From positions 39,927,259 through 39,991,258 of the forward strand of contig OY855907.1 in NCBI GenBank assembly GCA_963693305.1: 64,000 nucleotides of DNA, in the 5' to 3' direction. This document shows, piece after piece, positions 43,165 to 56,100 of this stretch. The position numbers and the translations under genes were made by a program. Each line of letters begins with the position of its first letter. The first letter of the stretch is position 1. Below the pieces are notes generated by a model. That model was not told the DNA's origin and did not search any database. It saw only the letters and a list, made by a program, of their open reading frames with translations. This DNA is from Meandrina meandrites. Lineage: Eukaryota > Cnidaria > Anthozoa > Scleractinia > Meandrinidae.

Positions 43165-43909
43165 ACTTGATAGATCTAACCCAGATACCTCTCACTGGAC
43201 ACCTCTTTACCAGACAGCATCCAACTTGGTAGTAAGGCAAGAGTGAACATTAAAGTGAACAAAACTCTGTAATTAGTCCTTGCCAACCCTACTCTAAATT
43301 AAACAAAATTTAAACTTGTTTTGGTTGCTGTTGTCTTCTCACAAGTATCCTTAATTCTCTACAACAATCTTTCACTTTTATTGTGCCTTTTAATAACATG
43401 CAAACTCTGAAGTTCAAAATGCAGCTAACATTGTGATTTTCACTGCTGTCAACCACAATAATGGTGACAGCCAACGAACCTTGAAAAACAGAAACAAATA
43501 AAACGGATCAAAATCTCCCAATCACAACTGACATACAGGACCTTTTTACTCGGGTTAAGTGAACTTCTGTTTCCTGAGAGGTCCACTTAGATGATTAGCA
43601 GGGAAAAATGTTAACTGTTGGTTAAGGTATGAATTTCAAAGTTTGCTTGTTTTTGAAAACCGTGATAACCTGTGGTCATTCAAGATGGAATTTGTGATTT
43701 ATTTGTTTACTTCATTTATCAAGAGTCTAAAGTAGTTCTGCTGGTAGGACCCTCTCACTTATATTGTAGGTCACATGAGACAATGATTACTGCACAACCA
43801 CTTTTTATTAATAATTCTGCAGCTACAGAGTCGATTCTTAACTAGCAAAATCAGTTACAAAATTGATGCCATCTTATTTTGTCTGATACATTTATGTTGA
43901 AGTATAAGC

Positions 43910-46208
43910 TTATGCAGTTTTAGCTGGTTCATCATCTATCTTTGGCATGCCAGCTTTAATTTCAGACTCAATACCACACTCATCTGAACCTCGCAGAATC
44001 TTGAAAAACCCTGTCAATAGGAAAACCATGCAGCTTATTAGCTTCAATGAAGAGCAGGTTGCTAGTTTTTCAGTCTGCTAGCAGTCGTAATTCTTGTCAA
44101 CAAACAGAGTAATGGTTAGGCAGTAGAATCAAGCTTATCTTCCTGCAACCTATTCAATTCAGAAGTGCCAGCCTCGATACAAAATTCAAAATCTAATCGA
44201 TGGGTATGTCTGAGTAGTACCTAGGGCTTTCAGAATATGCAGCAATCAAAGCAGAACATTTTTCCATTTAGCTCTTCTTCTTAACTAACATCCTAAGACA
44301 ACATCTAACATTTACCTTTGTCTCCCCAGTCAGTATTCCAGGAATTTGCTACAAGCCTGATGAGGAAATGAAAAATATTTAAAATGTGTTTCACCATAGT
44401 GTACATGTAATGCACAATTGAGCCACAAGAAAATATTCTTACCAATAAGGTTTACTGTCCTCAGTTCCCCAGCCCAGGATCTTAATGGCATGTCCACCGA
44501 GATGAGCTCCATATGTGTGTTGATATACACCTAGAAAAAAGTTACAACAAAAAAAATATTGTTTAAATTGCCAAACTGGCAGATGATAAAAATAAAGAAA
44601 ATCATGATGTGTGACCAAATTCTCCAAACAAACATTACAAGAAATGTAGGGCTGTGAGTCAGGAGAAATAACACTCACCACTCCTGTAGCTCGGGAAGTC
44701 AGCATAGACAGTGAATGCACCCTCGACTGGGCCATTTGTCATGATTTCTGTCTGAATCTTCTCTACTTCACTGCTGACAGCATACGCTTCGGCTCCATAC
44801 CTCTTGTCAGCCGTGTAAGATACATTGTACCCTGTGGGCAGAAAATAGCTGCTCAGTACAGGTGGGCTGGCACGTGGTACTGGTAGAATGATCTATGGTC
44901 AGTTTCTTTTTCTTAGCAAAATAGAGTCAAAAATTCATTCCAGGTTCAGTTAGTGAAGGCTATAGGTTAGTGGACTGTTTAGCATGTTGAGTCGCATTTG
45001 CAATCAAATACACAGAGGTGTCGTAATAGCTCTGAGAATGCGTGTGTGCAAGTAATTATTATTTGTACAAACTATATTAATTTTGTTGTCACAATATATA
45101 CTTGCCTGCCTCACACTTCCTTGTGCATGGAGGTGTGGGCAGAATGGATTTAGGGCAGGGCTTGAGTTTTCCTTTCACATGGTGATCACATGCAGGAATC
45201 AAGTATGGCTGGCATCCTTTGTGAGAATTGTATTGCCCTCCAGTAACAAGACCATAGTGAACCCAGTAATCCCTGTGGGAAAACAAAACCAAACATGATA
45301 CATCTTCTGCTTACAACTGTCACACACACAAAGCTTTCACATTCTTCATAAATTAGTTTTGATTGTCAATTGAAAATGGCTACTGTGGGTAACATAATAA
45401 ATTTATGCAATTTAATAATAATTACCATGCTGCTTCACCGGATCCACCATTGCACCTAGGAATCAAAACAATTCAATTTCTGTAAGTAGTTGTTTGGAAT
45501 CTCAAATGATTATATGTACCTCCCTTATAATTAATAATTCATGATTCTTAAAAAAAAATAATGTTTAGACTGTTTGATGGTTCATTAGTGATGAGATCCT
45601 ACTCATCACTCCCTTTCAAAAAAAAGAATGCCTGATCGCAGGTTAGTTCAGCAGTGACAGCCTTTCCACTTACCCCATGCCACAACCCTCACAGCATGAA
45701 ATCAAATCTTCAGCAGAAATATGAGGTGTTAGCTTGCCACCAGACTTAATACAATATCTATCTGTCATGGCTTCTACCGCTCCAAATGCCTAAAAAATAT
45801 TAATGGTGTCAGCGTATGCAGTAGTGTGAAACATAAAATATCGCTCATACTTCTTAATGTTTGTTTGAAGAATAAATATTAAAGGAGAACTGAATGCAAA
45901 AATCAAGTATTTTTTTCTTATAGTTTAGACCTAGAATATTGATGTTTTAAACTTTTTTGGCATTTTGGCCTTTCTTCAACTTCAAAAAATAGTTTTTCCT
46001 GTGATTTTAGACTATTGGCATTGTGGCTCACAATGGGTGGGCCAGCAGTCACTTTAGGACACTGATGTATGATATGGGGAACAAGCCAATATACACTAAT
46101 TTAATGATTATCTTGTTGTAATCTGGTTGACAAAACAGTCATAAAAACAACAGTATGTCTGGTGCTTTTAGGCAGCTCAGTAATTTGGGTAGAAATAAGA
46201 GGGTGAGT

Positions 46209-46239
<31 letters not shown>

Positions 46240-49200
46240 GGAGTGAGTGCCAAATATCCAGTTCCTAAAGGGGCTCTGGTCTTAGGGGGCATCCTAAAAT
46301 AAGCACGATTGAAAAGCTGTCAAAAAATTAATGGGGGGGGGGGGGGGTTGCACTGCCCCCCCCCCCCCCCCCCCACTGGATCTACTCCTGGTAATTGGTA
46401 TTTTCACAATATTGATCAAAACAGAATCAACTGACCCAACAGCTTCCACAGTCACCTTGGTCACGGACTTCTTTTGTTGATGGGCAGTCTGCCCATTCTT
46501 CTCTGGCATCAAATGAGTCTGGAATCTGAACTGCTTCATAATCTGTCCTCACTAATATATATTGTGGAAAAGGCAAAAGAAAGCATTCTATTATGAGTCA
46601 AACAGCAAATGCCCCCTCCCATCTCTCCAGTCAGTGACTCAATCTTCAAAAGAGGAAATATTCAGGGAAACTGCTATTATACCTGCCACTTGTCAATCAT
46701 TTCAGACAAAGCCATGACGCTAACAGCATGACCATGACTCATGATGACTGTGCAAAATATTACTAGGACAGAGGGTGGTAACGGGGGATATAAAACACGT
46801 TTCACAGAAAATAAAACAGCATGACTGGCATTTCACGCTTCACGAAAAATAAAAGAGAACAGTAATAATCATTGCTCGAAAGGCCAGCTGGAAAACATGG
46901 ACTGGACTCTGGACTGGATTATGAACTTTTTTTAATATAGTTAACAAAAAATTTAATAATTAGTTAAAGAATTAAACAAAGAGTGGATATCGTGAATTTT
47001 GAAATCTCACAAAAATGTCACGAAATCTCTAAATTCTTGCAAAACCCTGAACGATTTTCACCATATTTCGGTAAAACACACTTTGAAACAATACCCAGTA
47101 ATTTTAGGCAAATCATGTATAGTTTCATAGTATGCATAGTATGTAGCCAACTATTTCGTGAATGCTGCGAGGTTTTGAAGCGTACATGTTATCATGTCGT
47201 GCAACATGTTTTCAGTGTCACATACTGCGACGTGACACCATTGTTCGATTTTTTAGATACGGAAAGTACATCTGTTATTCTGATACATTCTACAATTGCA
47301 CCATTTATACTTTTCAATGTTGAATACACCGATGAATGCCATTATATTGTTAGAATGATTTTTCGCCCGAAAAATGTATTTCCCCAAGCAATTTGAGGAG
47401 CGTTCTGGGAGTCCTGAAGGAGTCTTGTTATGAATAGCGTGACCAAGGTGACGTGGAATATTCTTGGCCGCACACTGCGAACTAAAGGATTCGAAAAAAA
47501 AAGAATCGAACAATGGCAGGTATTGAACAAACGTGTCACGTCATGTACTGACCACAGCACGACATGATAACGTACGTGTACGCTTCAAATCTCGTAGGAT
47601 TCACGCATCCGGGTATTGTTTCGAAGTGTGTTTTACCTAAATATGGTGAAATCGTTCGGGTCTTTGCAAGAATTTAGAGATTTCGTGACATTTTTGTGAA
47701 ATTTCAAAATTCACAATATCCATCCTTTGTTATAATTTTAAGTTAATTATTAACTTTTTTGTTAACTATATTAAAAAAGTTCATAGTCCAGTCCAGAGTC
47801 CAGTCCAGGGTCCAGTCCAGAGTCCAGTCCAGAGTCCAGTCCTTGTTTTCCATAGTCCAGTCCAGAGTCCAGTCCAGAGTCCAGTCCAGAGTCCAGTCCT
47901 TGTTTTCGAGCTGGCCAAATAATAACGCAGTTTGTTTGCACAAAGCGTAATCACAAAACAGTCTCTTCTCGAATGTTCCGGTGTCACAGCGGATTTGGAC
48001 CCCCCCCGCGGATTTGGACCGGGGGACCAAATCCAGGGGGGTCCAAATCCGCTAGGACACCGGCCCTAGTCGAAGTTTAGTCAAGCTGTTATCGTCCAAA
48101 AAATAGCCAAATTGTTCACTTTTGTGATAAAAGCGTGAAACTTTGCATGATTACTACTAACCATATAACAAACAAATTCCGATATGGATCCAAGGTTAGT
48201 TAAGCCCTGGACTCGAGATGTGCGCATGCCCTAAAATGGCCAGCATGGAAACGAGGCTGAAGAGGAAATAGCCTCAAAATGGGTCTCAGATAAAAAAAAT
48301 ACATTTAAAACTGATATATCTGTTACTTATATTGTATTCTGCACTATTTTTATAGCAGAGATTAGATTTAGTGTGATCACGTGACCTTTCTTTACACTCA
48401 ACAAATTTGGCTTGGGATTCCTGTGGTGGAATGGTAAAAATAGACGCATGCGCTACTATAATTATCTATAATAATAGATAAGGCGGTTATTTGGGTGGTA
48501 ATCAATCCGATTGCATAAAAGTTGGGCTGGACCAATCAGAAAGCCGCATATGGGTCACGTGACGAACAATTTAACTGACTGAATTTGATTGGGATTCCTG
48601 TGGTGGAATGGTAAAAATAGAGGCGTGTGCTAGTATAATTATCAATAATTAAAGCCCAGTTGTCATCTTTTTATTTTAATGATAGAAAAAAAACTTTTCA
48701 CTTAAACCAACTCTAAAATGACCTAAAAATATTGGCCATCCACGCGTTTATTAAAATTGGATTATTTAATTTGCTAATTATCATTGAAATGATATTTTGT
48801 GAAACGTGCACTTCATTTTTCATTTTTCTTGCATCCTTACAATGTCTTTCTTTATGATATTTAAAATTTTAAATTGGTAAAAACTGGGGACTAGCTCTCA
48901 GGCCTCTAGCGGTTTTCAAGATGGCAGCCACCATGAATGTGTACTTACAGTCAGCACAGGTAAGACATTTTTTCTTGTTATTACTAGCTTAGGAGTTCAA
49001 ATATGAAGTTAATAGTTCAAGTTAATCCTTTCAATGCTATTAATATAGTATTTTTAAGTAATTACAGCGGTCATAAACGAGAAAATGCAAAATATGGAGA
49101 ACATACGATCGGAACGTATCTCTCATTCTTCAATAAAATAAACCAATAACAATTTAATCGTGAAATTGGTGAAAACAATATGTTTTGAGGGTTCTAAATT

Positions 49201-50111
49201 GAATTTATTTACAAACCGATAGCAAGAAGAAAACTTTATTTACACAATTACTCTTTCCATCGGTCTTTTAAAGATTTTCCTGTGCAATGAAAATGAGTGA
49301 TATGGCAAAGATAGACATTAGCTTCTTCAGCTGATAAGTTGATAAACATGTTTCAGTTACAAATATCCTGTTGAGGTGCCATGGACTGGAAGTTGTGTGT
49401 CATTTGTCAAAAAGTCAAGACCGGAGAACCTTTGCAATGTCCTGCAATTTCGAAAAGGAAAGATGTTGGAGCTAGCTATTCGTCATTTGCCAGAAACTTG
49501 GAAGAGTTTCAGAAGATTGGATCAGTTCCTGCAAATGTTAACATAGAAGAGCTAAATGAGGGACAGGGAATAGAGCACACGCTTAAGGAGAGAAAGGCCT
49601 CGTGGCACAAGACTTGTAGAAATGCTTTTAGTAATGAAAAGATAGAGCGTGCGAAGAAAAGGAAACATGAAAGTGAGAAGTTAGAGGACAACAGCGACCT
49701 CCTTGCGACAGGAAACAGCCCAAGTCCTGTCAAGGCCAGACGGTCCAGCTTTCCAAGCAACCCGTCAAACAACCACTGCTTCTTTTGTGAATCAATTGAC
49801 AGCCCAGAAAATCTTCATAGTGCTTGCACCCTTGAGGTTGACAGAAAAGTAAGAGAATGTGCATCTCTTGTCAATGATAGCAAGCTGATCGGGAAGCTGG
49901 CGTCGGGAGACATGGTAGCAACAGAGGCCAAATACCATGTGAAATGCTTAGTTAACCTGTACAACAACGCAAGAAAAGTGAAATGCTCTTCAGAAAATGC
50001 AAGTTCCTCATCTTATAAGCCTATATCTACATCTACATCTACATTTGATTTGGTCGGTAAAAATCTACAGATATCACACCAACCGTTAAAAACTAAAATG
50101 AATGTTAAAAA

Positions 50112-50148
<37 letters not shown>

Positions 50149-53100
50149 AATAAAACTAATTAAATAAAATATTAAAAACTATTAACTAACTTCGATTTAA
50201 AACTATTTACAGAGGTTGTATTTACAATATCATCTGGAAGGGAGTTCCATTCACAGATTGTTCTTGGAAAAAATGAAAACTTAAAAACATCTTTCTTTGA
50301 TCTTGGAACTAAAAATTTAAAATCGTGGCTCCCACGGGTTCTTCTTTCATAATTTGGTTTCAGATGGGCTGTTACTGAGAAATCGGTAAGGTTGTGGGAG
50401 AGTTTATACATAAAGGATAGTCTGGCGATTTTTCGTCTCGTGGCTAGGGTTTCCCAATTAAGTGGATGAACTTGCATTTGCAAAACTTGTTGCTTTTACT
50501 GATGAGAGTCTTCAGGTTGAAGAACCAGTTGTGTTGAAGCTATCCGATCTTGTGAAGTTCTACTCTTCAAAGCTAAGTGAACTAGGGGAAGAACAACCTA
50601 CTAGGATTAATGCCACAAGACTGAAGACCCGCCTGCTGACAGCCTTTCCAGACCTAACAGCACACACTCAAGGAAGAGAGGTTCTCTTTGTCCTCAGCCA
50701 TGAAATCGGAGGTGTTTTACTCGAGGCTAAGAATAGGGACTCAGAGGCATATTGCTTGGCAAAGGCAGCGATGATTGTAAGGAGAGAAATACTGCAGGTG
50801 AAAAACTCTTTTAATGGAACATTTGCACCCAACTGCCAGACAGATTCAGTTCCAGCCTCACTTACAACTTTGCTAGATATGATAATGAGAGGCCCTGCGA
50901 TGAAAAAGGATTCAGCAGAGAGCCAGGCGTGCCTTACTGTTGCTCAATTGTTGGTTTTTAACAGCATATCTCGATTTCGAGACAAATCCGGCAATGCTTC
51001 TGGTACCACTCACAGCACCCACCATATAAGAGGGAGAGAGTGCCCTCTTCCGATCTATGCAGCTTTGAAGATCCATGGAGCTACAAGAGAAAAATCACTC
51101 GTTGATATCTTCTACAAGCTTGGAATGTGCATATCCTACGACCGCCTCCTATCCATCTCTAGCGACATAACCAACAGTGTTATTGATAGGTGTGACAGGG
51201 ACGGGGTGGTATGCTCTTCCAAGCTGCGTGATGGTATATTTACAACTGCAGCGCTCGACAATATTGATCACAACCCAAGTTCTACTAGCTCCCACGATTC
51301 CTTTCATGGTACAGCAATCTCCTTGGCTCAGCATCCCACTGCAGAAAAACCAGGAACTGAGAGATCTACCGATGTGTTCGATCCTGAAAAAAGCTCAAAA
51401 TCGAAGAAAATTGCCGCACTCCCGTCCTACTACACTGAAGTACCGCCATTAACTGTTCCCTCTACGAACATTGTTGTTCCCAACACTTGTACTCGGTTGG
51501 TATTCGTACCTGATTGTAATGGGACCTCTAAGGAAAGTGAGCGAGAAGAAGACTGGTTGAAAAACATCCAGGAAGTTGTTACTAAGAAGGAGCTAAGCAA
51601 AGAAGACACCGTGTCGTGGGCAGCTTATCGGGCTTCAAAGTCATCACTATCATCTCACCAGCCAGCTCTCATATCGTTGTTGCCAATGTTCACCGAGAAT
51701 GCCCACTCGCTCGCCATGATTGCACATGGTATTAACGTCATCAGCGCAGCTGTAAAACATCTGAATTCCTCGCAAACCGCTGTTGTTACTGTTGATCAAC
51801 CATTGTTTGCTTTGGCGAAGGAAATTCAATGGACAATGCATGAATTTGATGAGAGCCACATAGTTGTCATGCTTGGGGGACTACACATTGAGATGGCTGC
51901 TTTTAAAGCTCTCGGTAAGTGGGTCCATGGAAGTGGATGGACAGAGGCCTTGACAAATGCATCAGTTGTATCATCCGGTGTAGCAGATTCATTCCTATCA
52001 GCAAGCCACATCACACGAACAAGACGGGCTCATCAAGTAACTGCAGCCAGTCTCCACATTCTGATGAATAACGCATATGAAGAATACAGTAAATCCGATG
52101 AGATTGATAGGCCAGCCCGACCGTTCAAGCAATGGAAAGACGAAAAGATGAAGAAGTGTCCGCAGTTTCTCTACTGGGCCACTGTGCAAGATTTTGAACT
52201 CCTTTGTCTCCAACTTGTGAGAGCATTCCGGGAGGCTGACTTTTCTTTGTATCTGAAAGCTATTCAAGAGTTACTTCCGTGGATGTTTGCTCTCGACAGC
52301 CATAACTATGCAAGGTGGCTTTCAGTGCATTACCGGGACATGTGCGAGCTTCCTGTTAAGCATCCAGACGTTTGTGCAGAGTTCCGTGATGGCGCTTTTG
52401 TGGTGCACAAGACGAAGAGATTGTTCTCGTCAATCGCACTAGACCACGCCCATGAACAAGTGAATGCCATCGTAAAAGGTGAAGGTGGTGCTGTCGGGTT
52501 GACCGAAAACCCTGCTGCGCTGAGAAGATGGATGGTCGCTGGTCCAAAACTGTCAAGAATGGTTGACGAATTCGAGGAAGCCATCTCTGCTAAAGAGAGC
52601 CAAAAGCACCATGAACAAAATCCGGCAACCCAAAGTGCCTTTGCAAAAGACGTACTCAGCCTGGTGTCCTCGTTTGAAGAGCTCGGCAATCCATTCAAGG
52701 AAAATGGAGAAGAGTTGACAGCCCTACACACGAAAGACGTCATGAATGAAGAGGTTGTCCACACCGTTAGAAACGCAAGGCAAATGGGAGAGCAACAATG
52801 CAAAGCATTCTTTAAAGAGCGACTTGAGGACAAAACAGAGCTTCTGAAAGATACCCTCAAGAAGAATAATCTGCCTACGTTCAACGACAGAGGAAAGAAG
52901 ATCTTGTCAAAAGATAAGGCCAAAGTGACGGTATTGAAGGAAGACTGTACCCTGTTCTCAAGACTCTATATTGCATGTCAAAACCGTGATGGCAACCTTG
53001 AAGACTTCTTCAAGTTTGAAAACCAGCCCTGGCCGCCTTCATTGTCGCAGTTGGGACAACTCCGAGGAGGAACCAAAGCCGATCTTGTAACTTGCTTGTC

Positions 53101-56100
53101 AGTTGTCTCAAGTCAGGTAATGGAACAACCGAGTGTGGATGCAATCATTCTGGATGGAGCCGTTGTAGTCCAGATGCTCCAACCCAAAGCAGTAAGCACC
53201 TTCAAAGAGTACTTTGAGTCTGTATTTGCACCTTACATCCTGAGGAAGCTCAACGATGTGAAGAGGCTTGATATTGTGTGGGATGTCTACAAAGATGATT
53301 CACTAAAGAAAGCGACAAGGGAGAAGCGAGGATCAGGTCAGAGGAGAAAAGTGTTGCTGTCCACCCGAATTCCATCTGACTGGAAGGGATTCTTAAGAGT
53401 TGATGACAACAAGGATGAGCTCTTCAAACTACTATAAACCAAGGTGCGTGCATATCAAACCAGAGAGTAAGCTCTAATGCCATTCACTATGTTGTTCAAA
53501 AGCTAAGTTTTATATTCACTTCCTAGGTGGTTTCGCTACAGCTTCCAGAGGGGAAGAAAGTCTTCGCAACGCACGGAGAGAGCGTTTTGTCTTCTGAAGA
53601 CAGAGCAGATGTGAGTGCTCTTGCACCCTGCAGTCACGAGGAAGCTGATTCACGCATGATGATACACGCACTTGATGCTAGCTTGAATGGCTTTCGACGA
53701 ATAAAGATTCAAAGCAATGATACTGATGTTGTTGTGCTGGCCGTTTCTATTGCCCCACTTCTCCCATTAGATGAGCTGTGGATCTCATATGGTTCTTCCA
53801 AGCAGGTCCGTAACCTCCCAGCATATGCCATAGCTACATCCCTGGGTCGAGAGAAAGCCTGTGTGTTACCGATGTTTCACGCATTAACAGGTTGTGATAC
53901 GGTTTCATTTTTTGGTGGAAGAGGAAAGAAGACAGCGTGGGATGCATGGAAAGTGTTCCCAGAGCTTACTCCCACTCTTAAAGCACTGATGATGTTGCCA
54001 GAGGATACTGATGATGCATGCATGGGTGTCATTGAGCGATTTGTGGTACTCCTATATGATCGCATCAGCAGCTTAAGAAAAGTCAACGAAGTCAGGCAAG
54101 AACTTTTCTCAAGAAAGGCAAGATCCCTTGAAAACATCCCTCCCACCAAAGCATCCTTAGCCCAACATATCAAGAGAGCTGTCTTCCAAGGTGGTTATGT
54201 ATGGGGCCAGACCCTGTTAAAGCAGCCTACATTACCAAGTCCCTCTAGATGGGGATGGCAGCTTGAAAACAGTCACTGGGTGCCTTACTGGACGACACTT
54301 TCGCAAGCCAAGGACTCGTGTTATGAGCTGATTCGATGTGGTTGCACAGTTGGTTGTCGGGGACGCTGCAAATGCCGAAAAGCCAGTCTCACCTGCACTG
54401 GGTTGTGCAACTGTGTAGGCAACTGCAACTAGCAATCACAACAGCTGTAATTGCTATTGACTGCCACCTGAAGTACCTGATTGAAGTACCTGTGAATAAT
54501 TTATGCATGTTTTTAGGTCATTTCAGGGTTGGCTTAAGTCAAAAAGGTATTTTCTATCATTGAAATGACATGGTTATGTCTGGCTTTAATTAGGGACGGA
54601 CCATTAGAAAAGTGATGGGGGGGGGGGGTGGGGAATTTTTGGCTTGCAAGAATTTTTTTTTTTGGCCTATTGCCTGTGCAAGAATTTTTTTTTTGACTGC
54701 AGCGCTGTGCACGAATTTTTTTTTTTTTGATAAAATCTGCTTCATGCACAATTTGCTATTGAATTTATTAAAAACAGCGCTTCTTTGATTTATTAAATAC
54801 ATAGCTTGTACTTTAACGTCACTTTCCATTTATTTTATGACAAATTCAAAAAGTAACTGGCAGTTTACAGGTGTATAGTGAAAAATTGTGTAATTAATAT
54901 ACCTTTTGAGGCCCGTAGGAATGAATTTTGAGGTGAGGGGGCCCAAAAGTTAGCACTGATTGTGATGTACCTTATTGTTACTTATTTTCGCGGGACTTAA
55001 TTTTCGCGATTTTCAAAAATCGCGACCCGCAAAAAAAGGTTTTTGCGAAATTTAATACTTAAGTTTCGGCGTTCGAGCTCTCTTCTTCTGAATCAATATC
55101 ATCTTTCTGCAGTACTTGGTGCAGTCGTCAAACTAGCTCTGCTTTGTTGGAAAGGAAAATGTCGAACTGTTTTCAGTTTCGTTTTCAGTTTTCAGTTTTC
55201 AGTTTTCAGTTTCTGTTCAGTGTCATTGGAAACTATTGCTATGGAAACTGACGAACTTTGCCATCGAAAAAAAAAAAGCAAATTAGGCTAAGGGTAGATT
55301 GATTTTATTACTGTAATAAAAGAACGTATTTCGCAAAATAAGCACCATCTACTGACGTGTCTGCAGTAACACCTTTTCGAACTTGATCAAAAATATTTTC
55401 CAGACTCTTTCTAGCAGTTTATAATATTCACGGCTTCCCTAGAGAGAACGAAAAAGAGAAACAGATGAATATGTCACTGGATACATTTATACGACCACAT
55501 GAGACCTTTTTCAAAACCGCGAATGCAGAGACTGCGTGACAAAAGGAACAGATCTGCGGTCCTGTTTCATGTCGCATTTCCTGGCAACCTCCTGGGCATA
55601 ATTTTTTTGAGGCCAAAGCTCGTCAAGCAAAATCAGTTGTGCCAATTCTGAGACTAACTGTTTGTCTATGCAGTTCAGTATTTTGACAATTTTCTCGAAA
55701 TATTAAGTCACAATAAGGTATTAAAATCAGCAGGCGAAATAGAACGCTTAACGCCGAACGCGAGACAAAATCGCCGAAACAAGCAAAACCATTACCATTA
55801 TCGAGAGCTAACCATAAACACGCTAACCTGGGCCTTTTTTTAGGCAAACCTGAGCGATATCCAAACTAACCGGAACGCTTTTTAGGCTAACCTAAGTGCA
55901 AGCACTCCGGTTGAGTTTTGCTTGCTTCGGTGATTTTGTTTCGCGTTCGGCCTTCTGCGCTCCGCAAATTAGCCCTGCCGTGTTAAGATGGGCGGGAGGC
56001 CCATTTCCGTAGGGGAGTCCGGGGGCATCCTCTCCCGGGAAAATTTTGAAAATCTGGACACGCTCTGATGCCATTTGGTGCATTTTGAAACACTTTTCGA

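Noticed and set aside
47743..48030. WTLD-repeat ORF
   Set aside because: Translation of the 12-bp GTCCAGTCCAGA unit of a foldback element.
50172..50483. Minus-strand gene of its own
   Set aside because: It is the C-terminal tail of a 5'-truncated LINE; its first codons are antisense to the interrupted transposon gene.
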